Shown: positions 1 to 5,915 of the stretch, piece by piece | Numbering within the stretch: the first letter of the stretch is position 1 | Layout of the letters: each line of letters starts with the position of its first letter | Assembly (NCBI GenBank): GCA_029936705.1 | Contig: JAPYSD010000003.1 | Location: 1 to 35,276 of the forward strand | Source: Croceicoccus sp. | Lineage (GTDB): Bacteria; Pseudomonadota; Alphaproteobacteria; Sphingomonadales; Sphingomonadaceae | Direction of reading: 5' to 3' | Length of the DNA: 35,276 nt | The notes under the pieces: generated by a model | Database searches by the model: none | Told to the model about the DNA's origin: nothing | Seen by the model: only the letters and a program-made list of their open reading frames with translations | Program-made: the position numbers and the translations under genes

Positions 1-1023
1 GCGCAAGCTCGGTGCCGGTCATCCACACCTGCGCGCCGCTCGCCTCCAGCCGTTCGAACAGCGCTGCGCGGCGCACGGGGTCGAGGTGGGCCGCCACTTC
101 GTCCAGCAGCAGGACCAGCGGCCGGCCACCGTCCGCGGCGTGATCCTTCGACAGCGTCGCATGCGCCAGCGTGATCGCGATCAGCAGGGCCTTCTGCTCT
201 CCGGTCGAGCAATCCGCCGCAGGGCGGCCCGTGCCCGCCATCACCACGGCCAGATCGTCGCGGTGCGGGCCCGACAGCGTGCGGCCCGCGCCGCGTTCGG
301 CGGCGCGTGACCGGCGCCACTTGTCCGCCAGCGCGTCGGCATCCGCGGGGGAGGCGGGGTCGACCGCGATCTCGGGCCGGGCAAACGGCGCTTCGGGCAA
401 TACCGCCAGCCGCGCGGCCAGTTCCTGGACCACCGCGGTGCGATTGGCGGAAATGGCCGCGCCTGCCTCCGCCATCTCCTTTTCCAGTGCTTCCAGCCAC
501 GACGGGTCGGGCGCGCGATCGGCGGACAGCAGCCGGTTGCGTTCCCGCAGCGCCTTTTCATAGCGGCCCGAATGCATCGCGTGTTCGGGGCGGATTGCCA
601 TGACCATCCGGTCGAGAAAGCGGCGGCGGCCCGAGGCGCTGTCGGTGAACAAGCGGTCCATCGCAGGGGTCAGCCATGCGACCGAAAGCCATTCCGCCAG
701 CCGCGCGGCGGGCAGGGGGGCGCCGCTGGCCTGCACGATCCTGCGTCCGGGCGCCTCCGCCTGAACCGCCGTGCCCAGCCGCACGGGCGTGACCCCGCTG
801 ATCAGATCGGCGCCGATCGCGAAACCCTCCGCGTCGTCGCGCGTCATCTCTGCCAGTTGAGCGCGGCGCAGGCCCCGCCCGGGCGTGAACAGCGATAGCG
901 CTTCCAGCACGTTCGTCTTGCCCGCACCGTTCGCACCCACCAGCAGGTTGAAGCGCGCCGCCCCGTCGAGCCGGGTGGCACGATGGTTCCGAAAATCGGC
1001 AAGCTGGATGCGGTCGAACGCCA
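1..1023 (-). CDS. recF: RecF, DNA replication/repair ATPase (3' end cut off by window edge)
   Basis: RecF is an SMC-like ATPase that loads RecA at single-strand gaps together with RecO and RecR. I translated the minus strand from the ATG at 1023. The frame starts MAFDRIQLADFRNHR, followed by a Walker A (GANGAGKTN, about residues 30-38), an ABC-type signature (STGEQKAL) and a Walker B (LVLLLDE) followed by the D-loop region AAHLDP. It stays open to position 1, so the last residues are missing. An in-frame TAG lies just upstream of the ATG, which fixes the start. GC content is high (about 70% in the first line), as in a host chromosome. The three motifs in order make the identification secure. 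Confidence 0.95.
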
Positions 1024-1171
1024 TGTCTGCGCGCTAGCTTTGGATAGGGCGTGCCGCCAAGCGAAATCCCGATCCCAAAGCTTGGTGAAAAATCCCGAAT
1101 TGTGGCAAGCGTTCATCTGCCCGCAAGATTTGAAAAAATGCAAACCATTGAAATATAGCGATATTCGAAAT

Positions 1172-1187
1172 TGGCACGGTGTCTGCA
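1172..1187 (+). promoter_or_regulatory. Predicted sigma-54 (RpoN) promoter
   Basis: TGGCACGGTGTCTGCA matches the -24/-12 consensus TGGCACG-N4-TTGCA at every conserved position except one (C for the first T of TTGCA), with correct GG-GC spacing. It lies about 60 nt upstream of the ATG at 1248. A short dyad (AATAT-AGCG-ATATT) lies just upstream. Sigma-54 control is known for psp envelope-stress operons, and this unit ends in a PspC-domain gene, which supports the call. No enhancer-binding site for an activator was identified. Confidence 0.65.
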
Positions 1188-1247
1188 AAGTATCTGGCAT
1201 GGATGGCCAACGGGGCCAACCGGAACCAGATCGAAAGGAAATACACC

Positions 1248-1385
1248 ATGTCGAACACCAATGTCGCCACCCAGGCTTTCGCATTCGCCCTCGCGCTGAT
1301 CGTCTCCGTCGCCGGCTTCGGCGTTACCGTCGCACCCGACCACAGCAACGATGTCGCTCCCGTTTCCGCCGAACTGATCGCCTGA
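1248..1385 (+). CDS. Small hydrophobic peptide, first of a tandem pair (45 aa)
   Basis: Starts at the ATG after AAAGGA with 8 nt spacing; a longer reading from 1179 lacks such a site. The product is MSNTNVATQ followed by one hydrophobic stretch (about residues 8-29, rich in Ala, Leu and Val) and a short polar tail containing APDHS. It could be a single-pass membrane peptide or a small exported peptide. The next gene encodes a close paralogue with the same VTVAPDHS block, so this is a local duplication. It lies under the predicted sigma-54 promoter and upstream of a PspC-domain gene, so a role in envelope-stress sensing is plausible but is inference. I recognise no named family. Confidence 0.75.
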   Translation: MSNTNVATQAFAFALALIVSVAGFGVTVAPDHSNDVAPVSAELIA

Positions 1386-1417
1386 TCGATCCCTCCAAAC
1401 GAAAGGATAACGAACCC

Positions 1418-1558
1418 ATGACCACGAATTCCAATTTCGCCGCGCAGGCCTTCGCCTTCGCCCTTGCCCTTGTCCTGTCCGTCGGTGCCTTCGGCGTGAC
1501 CGTCGCCCCCGACCATTCGGATGCCGGTACTGCCCCCGCCGCGGAGATGGTGGCATGA
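1418..1558 (+). CDS. Small hydrophobic peptide, second of a tandem pair (46 aa)
   Basis: Paralogue of the preceding gene: both share the AQAFAFALAL core and the VTVAPDHS block, while the termini differ. One hydrophobic segment occupies about residues 9-30. The ATG is preceded by GAAAGGAT with good spacing. The stop codon overlaps the start of the PspC-domain gene (ATGA), so the two are probably translationally coupled. Order and coupling suggest that the peptides and the PspC protein act at the same membrane. No function is assigned. Confidence 0.78.
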   Translation: MTTNSNFAAQAFAFALALVLSVGAFGVTVAPDHSDAGTAPAAEMVA

Positions 1559-1764
1559 GCGACCTGATGAACCGTAACGACAATTCCCCGCGCAAGTTTC
1601 GCCTGGACAAGCAGCGCGGCAAGCTGATGGGCGTCAGCGCGGGGATGGCCGACTACTTCGGCGTCGATGTCACGCTGGTCCGGATCGCCTGGGTGCTGGG
1701 TACCCTGCTGGGCTTTGGCTCGCTGATCCTGATCTACATCGCCATCGGCCTGATCGCGGACTAG
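1555..1764 (+). CDS. PspC-domain membrane protein (69 aa)
   Basis: PspC-domain proteins are inner-membrane components of the phage-shock (envelope stress) response. The sequence shows the family signature: a basic N-terminal segment (KFRLDKQRGKLMGVSAGMA), then DYFGVDVTLVRIAWVLGTL and a hydrophobic helix ending YIAIGLIAD. At 69 aa it is little more than the PspC domain, shorter than the E. coli protein. It starts inside the stop of the preceding peptide gene (ATGA overlap). With the sigma-54-like promoter upstream, this looks like a minimal psp-type unit; pspA and pspB are not in the window. A strong terminator hairpin follows directly. Confidence 0.88.
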   Translation: MSDLMNRNDNSPRKFRLDKQRGKLMGVSAGMADYFGVDVTLVRIAWVLGTLLGFGSLILIYIAIGLIAD

Positions 1765-1787
1765 GGGGCGCGCTAACCGCGCCCCTT
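1765..1787 (+). terminator. GC-rich terminator hairpin after the PspC-domain gene
   Basis: Perfect 8-bp stem GGGGCGCG/CGCGCCCC with loop CTAAC, followed only by TT. It starts one base after the PspC-domain stop codon and overlaps the end of the convergent yhhQ remnant, so it may serve both strands. Confidence 0.6.
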
Positions 1788-2102
1788 GGCCGCACCGCTT
1801 CCACGACCATGCGCGAAAGGTGAGAAATCGGTGTCCGTGTCGAATACATCAACGCCCTCGCGCCGCTTCAGCCAGCCAATGATGACATAGGTCACCGGCG
1901 TCAGCACCGCTTCCCAACTCGTCTTCAGGACCCACTGGGTCAGGGCCACCCAGAACACCAGGTCGCTCGTCCAGCCCGCCGCGCCCAGGAACGCCAGCGG
2001 ATAGAAGATGGCACTGTCCACGCCCTGTCCCACCACCGTAGATCCGATCGTCCGCGTCCACAGCATGCGGCCGCCGGTCCAGATCTTCATCTTGGCCATG
2101 AC
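1773..2102 (-). pseudogene. yhhQ: C-terminal half of YhhQ-type queuosine precursor transporter, truncated at the prophage junction
   Basis: The YhhQ/VUT family imports queuosine precursors through about six membrane helices and is usually about 200-230 aa. Only the last 107 or so residues remain. They begin in the family's conserved core (AKMKIWTGGRMLWTRTIGST, VGQGVDS) and end with the usual EGVDVFDTDTDFSPF tail. Upstream of AKMK the reading continues only for unrelated residues (LHTANACV), so the N-terminal helices are absent. An ATG at 2099 could start a short product, but it would lack half the transporter. The break coincides with a drop in GC content, so the simplest explanation is prophage insertion into the gene, with the 5' half at the far end of the element. 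Confidence 0.85.
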
Positions 2103-2110
2103 GCAGGCAT
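2095..2110. other. Putative left prophage boundary (attL region)
   Basis: Homology to YhhQ ends here and lower-GC sequence with phage-type genes begins. A large serine recombinase lies 3.8 kb inside, and such integrases often target conserved coding sequences. The exact crossover dinucleotide cannot be set without the right end, which is outside the window. Confidence 0.5.
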
Positions 2111-2229
2111 TAGCGGTATGCAGTTTCCGCTTTGTCTGCTTGCATGTCCGAAAGAGATGGGCTGAATGTCAGAAAAGGCATGGCTCGACGCCGTTGCCAC
2201 TTTGTCTGTCAATGCTGGCCAGCCAAGTC

Positions 2230-2280
2230 GGAGGGTAGCTCGCCGTCTACGTGCGATGACTTCCGGCTCGACTACCCTCC
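2230..2280. repeat. 9-bp inverted repeat downstream of the UDG-like gene
   Basis: GGAGGGTAG (2230-2238) and CTACCCTCC (2272-2280) form a perfect dyad with a 33-nt loop. It lies just beyond the stop of the minus-strand gene ending at 2298. There is no U-tract, so terminator function is uncertain; its nearness to the prophage end also allows a recombination role. Confidence 0.35.
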
Positions 2281-2297
2281 CTTCAACCGGTGGCTGC

Positions 2298-3020
2298 CTA
2301 TCTTGCCTCTTCTAATTTCAGGAGGCCTTTCGCCCGCTTCAGCTCTGCGATCTGCTCGCCAATCTCAGCGGCAAAAAGATTTATGTAGGCGTCGCTCAGC
2401 CCCATGCTCCCGCTGGGATGCGGTAGTGCAATCACCGAAAGATCTCGGAACGATTGGAAAGCGACACGAAATTTCTTGCCTTCAAACTCATCTTTGCGGG
2501 TAAAGCGAAGTGGCGAAGTTTCGGGACCGAAGAGTTCCTCAACCGAACTTTTGACGGTCGGATCCTGCATGTATTCGATTTGCTTGATGCCCATAAAAAT
2601 TAGGAGGGCCGGTCGGTACTCGTTCATAATCGACAGGAAATTGGATCGATTATGTTCGGAGAGAAATTTCTGATAGTCGGTGACATGGTTCCCTATGTCA
2701 TCGCACCAGTTGGTCTGCAGTACGCATTTGTCGAAATCGGAAAAGCCATCGCTCTCTCCGAGCGGGTGGCCGAACATAGCGAACCATTTGTGAATTCGGC
2801 GGTCATAGGGTGAATCCCAACCCTTCGTGTGGAACGTTTGAATTGCGGCCAAACGTTCTTGCATTGCCGCGTTTCGGACGGGATCGTTTTCAATTTCTCT
2901 GTCGTTAGCGCTGTAGCCCCACTCATAGCCACAAATGACCAACCCACCTTGCTCGTTGAGCCCTGGGAAGATCGAGTGGCCGACATTGAATTCGCTGGTG
3001 TTATAAGGCTGGTTCATCAT
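2298..3020 (-). CDS. Uracil-DNA-glycosylase-fold-like protein (240 aa)
   Basis: The layout resembles the UDG superfamily. An N-terminal strand-turn GGLVICGYEWGYS stands where UDGs have their motif 1, a middle segment RPALLIFMGIKQIEYM is like the parallel strand of the fold, and near the C-terminus ALPHPSGSMGL (His about 201) corresponds to the HPSP-type motif 2. The usual catalytic motif is not clearly conserved, so activity is unknown. A GTG at 3023 is followed by ATG ATG; AAGGAAA lies at 3030-3024, which gives proper spacing for an ATG (3020 or 3017) but none for the GTG. It is divergent from the XRE regulator. As prophage cargo it could act in base repair or in recognising modified DNA; this is inference. 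Confidence 0.5.
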   Translation of the reverse strand: MMNQPYNTSEFNVGHSIFPGLNEQGGLVICGYEWGYSANDREIENDPVRNAAMQERLAAIQTFHTKGWDSPYDRRIHKWFAMFGHPLGESDGFSDFDKCVLQTNWCDDIGNHVTDYQKFLSEHNRSNFLSIMNEYRPALLIFMGIKQIEYMQDPTVKSSVEELFGPETSPLRFTRKDEFEGKKFRVAFQSFRDLSVIALPHPSGSMGLSDAYINLFAAEIGEQIAELKRAKGLLKLEEAR

Positions 3021-3023
3021 CAC

Positions 3024-3384
3024 TTTCCTTCGTTTCGCCGCACGGCGTAGGCTCCACAGGCTTTAGGCTTTGCTAAGCGCTCAAATCTTTTTTGACATGC
3101 GGCAATTTGTTGGAAAGTGGCGCCGGCATTCGCCACTCGCTCGATGAAAGGCGCTCCACCCAAGGTTTGAAGGCAGCCGTGCAAAACTGCTAAAACAGGT
3201 CACGCAGTCTTCAGTGGTTAGCAGTTTTCACCCTATCAGCTTTCAGAGAGCCGGAGGAAATAGGCTGAATGCCCGAACACTTTCCAAAAGTCGGAAACCC
3301 GAAATTGATAAAAGTGATAAAGATAAAGTTCTCACTTCAATAAATTTAGGGTTATGGTAGCCTCGAGTCGGAAGGAGATTCGTC
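3024..3384. other. AT-rich divergent intergenic region with nested inverted repeats
   Basis: This 360-base gap separates two divergent genes and becomes very AT-rich near 3301-3360. It contains two nested perfect dyads: TTGGAAAGTG (3110-3119) with CACTTTCCAA (3278-3287), and inside it AAAACTGCTAA (3183-3193) with TTAGCAGTTTT (3218-3228). It must hold the promoters of both flanking genes. No open reading frame of interest is seen. Confidence 0.55.
3312..3337. promoter_or_regulatory. Candidate operator for the XRE regulator
   Basis: AAGTGA (3312-3317) and TCACTT (3332-3337) form a short dyad about 50 nt before the regulator's ATG, with GATAAA repeated around it. Position and size fit an autoregulatory operator for an XRE dimer. 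The evidence is positional only. Confidence 0.35.
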
Positions 3385-3732
3385 ATGTCCATCGATCCTC
3401 ACTCATTTGCATCAACGCTACAGTCTTTGAGGAGTCAGCGGCGTCTCTCAAAGAGCGCGCTAGCTCGGATGGTAGGCGTCACCACAACATGCGTTTGGAA
3501 TTGGGAAGAGGGGAACACAGAGCCTCGGGATGATAACCTGTTAGCTTTAAGCAAAGCACTGGATGTGCCAGCGGCGTATTTGCAGTTTGGCGCGAGAGAG
3601 CCGGAAATGGGTGAATGCGACCCTGCTAAGCTCCCCAACGCTCTTCATGAAGTTATTGCGTCCGCGAAAGTCCAAATTGCAAAGATCGCAGGGATCGATC
3701 CGTCGAAAGTGAAAGTGTCCCTCGACTATTGA
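3385..3732 (+). CDS. XRE-family helix-turn-helix transcriptional regulator (115 aa)
   Basis: The N-terminal half is a Cro/CI-type HTH (about residues 9-64): LRSQRRLSKSALARMVGVTT, CVWNWEEGNTEP, then NLLALSKALDVP. The C-terminal tail (ASAKVQIAKIAGIDPSKVKV) matches a small dimerisation-like tail seen in other alphaproteobacterial XRE proteins. GGAAGGAG stands before the ATG with normal spacing. There is no peptidase domain, so it is not a LexA-like CI repressor. Near the prophage end and next to a dyad-rich divergent promoter region, it is a candidate lysogeny or cargo regulator. Confidence 0.85.
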   Translation: MSIDPHSFASTLQSLRSQRRLSKSALARMVGVTTTCVWNWEEGNTEPRDDNLLALSKALDVPAAYLQFGAREPEMGECDPAKLPNALHEVIASAKVQIAKIAGIDPSKVKVSLDY

Positions 3733-3743
3733 CGAAGTAGACT

Positions 3744-3882
3744 TTCCCCGGAAGGCCGTCGTATTGATAAACGCCGCGATCGGCACGTGATCGTGGACAG
3801 GCTGTCTTGTCAGCTTGCTACAAATCCGCAGCGGAAGGTGTACTTTCGTATCAATAGTCGCTGAGAGTGCTTTGCCGGGGAA
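3744..3882. repeat. Nested short inverted repeats between regulator and membrane gene
   Basis: TTCCCCGG (3744-3751) pairs with CCGGGGAA (3875-3882), and inside it TATTGATA (3762-3769) pairs with TATCAATA (3849-3856). The outer right arm contains the purine-rich ribosome binding site of the gene starting at 3887. The leader could fold and mask that site; this is inference. Confidence 0.35.
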
Positions 3883-3886
3883 GAGA

Positions 3887-4612
3887 ATGGACAACGCTAA
3901 AAAGAAGTGGGTCGGTGTCGCATGTTTCGTCGGTTTCTTGGCTTCGTTGCAGGGAGTTAGCATAACCGGAGATGTGGCTACGCAAATTGTCATGTTTCCA
4001 TTTTATTCCATCATTTTTGGTGGCTTCGTGGTTCTCATTGGCCTGGCGCTAAGCAAGGCCATTCCTTCAAAGACGGGCAACGACCAACATCCAATTAGTT
4101 CAAACCCCCAAAGAGTCTCCGTCCCTTCCAGTAAGACATTTAGGCCAGTTCCAGCGGCAGGTGGTTTAGACAGAGGTGCAGAGCCCCATGATTTCTACCA
4201 TACAGCGGGAAAGGAGTTGTTAGATGGAGCAATGGAGCCGAGTAGCTGGGCACGAGCGCTAGTTGAGACCGAGGGTGATGAAAGCTCAATTAAGGCGGTG
4301 TATGTTCGCCTCAGAGTCGAACAACTCAAAGCGCAGGCGGATGCCTCGATGTCAGACGCAGAAGAATCAGATTTCTTGTACGATCAAGAAGTTCGGCTAT
4401 GCTGTAGCGAGTTTGATTGTTATGATGAGGATAGATTGAAGCACGAACTCGCGAAGATCGAGACTCTCATAAGCTCTGGCGATGCTGCTTCTATGGCTAA
4501 GTTTCGTCAGGCTAAAAATCTAAAAATCGGTCGAGTACCACCGAGCGACGACCCTAAGGGTTTCCTACTCGCCGTTCAGCGTCGCATTCGGTCTCAGCTA
4601 GAGCTTTTCTGA
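3887..4612 (+). CDS. Membrane-anchored hypothetical protein, two N-terminal helices (241 aa)
   Basis: The ATG at 3887 follows GGGGAAGAGA, a good ribosome binding site; the longer reading from a TTG at 3815 has none. Residues about 8-24 (VGVACFVGFLASLQGV) and 34-56 (IVMFPFYSIIFGGFVVLIGL) are membrane helices. The rest is a polar, mainly helical domain with many acidic and basic residues and no motif I recognise. It has its own small unit after the XRE gene and is convergent with the nuclease-like gene. GC content is low for the region, consistent with acquired cargo. Confidence 0.65.
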   Translation: MDNAKKKWVGVACFVGFLASLQGVSITGDVATQIVMFPFYSIIFGGFVVLIGLALSKAIPSKTGNDQHPISSNPQRVSVPSSKTFRPVPAAGGLDRGAEPHDFYHTAGKELLDGAMEPSSWARALVETEGDESSIKAVYVRLRVEQLKAQADASMSDAEESDFLYDQEVRLCCSEFDCYDEDRLKHELAKIETLISSGDAASMAKFRQAKNLKIGRVPPSDDPKGFLLAVQRRIRSQLELF

Positions 4613-4661
4613 AGTAGCGACATCCCTAATTAAATTCGAATAAAATCCTATGGCGACCCTT

Positions 4662-5246
4662 CTAATAAACGCAGATTGGATTCGCCTGCGCGTACTCTGG
4701 CCAAATGAGTGCGGTTCCTGACTCGACCATTGCGCAATTTATCTCGACATTATCCTCGTTGATACAGATGGCGGCTTTGCGACCATAGGTAGTCCCCGTT
4801 TGCCGACATTGAAGAGTGTGTCCATGGGCTAACTCAGCCAGCTTATCGGTTGCCATTTCAGCGGACGCAGTAGGGCAGGGATGGCCTGCACTACAAGTGC
4901 CATCTCTTTCACGGGCAGCAACCGCATTCAGGCGAACGCGGGTGCCATCGGAACATCTCAAGGTATCACCATCTGTTATGCTGGACACGCGACATTCGAA
5001 GACATCTGGTCCTGCCAATTTAACAACCCGATCGTTCGTCTCGCGGACTGGCGACGTGTGATAAAGATAAACGCCTCCCACTCCGATGGCAGTCAGTCCG
5101 GCAACGGCGATCAAGGCTGGTACGAGAGGCAACTCGCTTCTCCGTTTTTCAAAGCGCAGTACCTTATTGGCGGCGGCCTGTGTGCGCTTGCGTCGATGAC
5201 GCAGTCGTCTGACCGGTTTGCTTGGAGTAGGCTTCTTGGATGACAT
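4662..5246 (-). CDS. Membrane-anchored thermonuclease-like (SNase fold) protein (194 aa)
   Basis: An Arg/Lys-rich cytoplasmic start (residues 1-37) is followed by a membrane helix (about 40-62) and an SNase-like domain (about 82-190) outside the membrane. Compared with staphylococcal nuclease, Asp21 matches D94 (TDGDTLRC), Arg35 matches R105, Glu43 matches E113 and Arg87 matches R156 (YGRKAAIC). The metal ligand Asp40 is replaced by Ala110 (RLNAVAARE), so calcium binding and activity may be altered. Several Cys suggest disulfides. The ATG at 5246 shares one base with the TGA of the TPM lipoprotein gene (TGATG), so the pair is translationally coupled; a TTG one codon earlier is unlikely. Confidence 0.75.
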   Translation of the reverse strand: MSSKKPTPSKPVRRLRHRRKRTQAAANKVLRFEKRRSELPLVPALIAVAGLTAIGVGGVYLYHTSPVRETNDRVVKLAGPDVFECRVSSITDGDTLRCSDGTRVRLNAVAARERDGTCSAGHPCPTASAEMATDKLAELAHGHTLQCRQTGTTYGRKAAICINEDNVEINCAMVESGTALIWPEYAQANPICVY

Positions 5247-5764
5247 CAACTGAGACTTTTTATGAGTGCGTCTACGCCTTCTTCAACGCCACGATACATG
5301 TCTCTTTGTTGGAAATGCGGTAACATCGATTGCTTGATGATTTCCGAACATCGCTCATCAGTTAGCGTGCTTTCCAACCCGTAGCCTACGGCTATCCTTA
5401 TCTTCCGTTCATTTGGCGCGAGAAGGACAACCACGCCATCATCGTGATCCTTTCGACCGACCCCCCAAGCGTTTGCTAAGTCTGTTGTGAACGGCTCGAT
5501 TTCTTTGCCCCCCAATGAGGCAACAGTAACGACCACCATTTGGTGCTTAGTGTCGCGTTCCAGCTGTTCGAGTTTTGTCGAAAGAGCTACTCTCTGGGCA
5601 GGTGTAAAGACACCGGCGTGGTCTGTAACACGACCAGTAAGTCTAACCGCTGGCGACGATAGAGCCGCTTGGCCATCGGCCGACTGCGCCCTGTCGTCCG
5701 GTTGTTCGAAACATCCGACCAGAAAGAGCGACGCAATCAATGTTGTCAGGATTGGGAAACGCAT
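5246..5764 (-). CDS. TPM-domain lipoprotein (172 aa)
   Basis: TPM (DUF477/YgcG) domains occur in exported or membrane proteins in bacteria. A type II signal peptide ends in the lipobox LVGC (Cys18). The domain follows at about residues 45-170: VTDHAGVFTPAQ, then HQMVVVTVASLGG, ANAWGVGRKDHDDGVVVLLA and RIAVGYGLE. Unlike many family members there is no C-terminal membrane helix or glycine-rich tail. The ATG at 5764 begins a normal signal peptide; a TTG two codons earlier is the only alternative. It is the first gene of a two-gene minus-strand unit with the nuclease-like protein, so both products probably work at the envelope. It could be lysogenic conversion cargo or an envelope defence pair; this is inference. 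Confidence 0.83.
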   Translation of the reverse strand: MRFPILTTLIASLFLVGCFEQPDDRAQSADGQAALSSPAVRLTGRVTDHAGVFTPAQRVALSTKLEQLERDTKHQMVVVTVASLGGKEIEPFTTDLANAWGVGRKDHDDGVVVLLAPNERKIRIAVGYGLESTLTDERCSEIIKQSMLPHFQQRDMYRGVEEGVDALIKSLS

Positions 5765-5915
5765 GGCCAAGATTGATTGTAAAACGGGCGTCGGTCAATC
5801 GCGGTAAAATTGCTAGGTATGGCGTTCCTGCTGCACGGCCTCAGCCAAGTTAATCAAATTGGACCAACGCCTATTTTAGGTTTGCAGTTTTGGAAAGCGG
5901 CATTAAGCGAATGGC

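Noticed and set aside
241..561. Arg/Pro-rich frame inside recF
   Set aside because: Typical shadow frame of GC-rich coding DNA, with no motif and no ribosome binding site.
844..1284. Long minus-strand reading frame across the recF start
   Set aside because: It overlaps the RecF reading in another frame; RecF has Walker and signature motifs and explains the region.
1113..1622. Long minus-strand frames opposite the small peptide/PspC unit
   Set aside because: Low-complexity Arg-rich readings opposite genes with good starts, coupling and a recognised domain.
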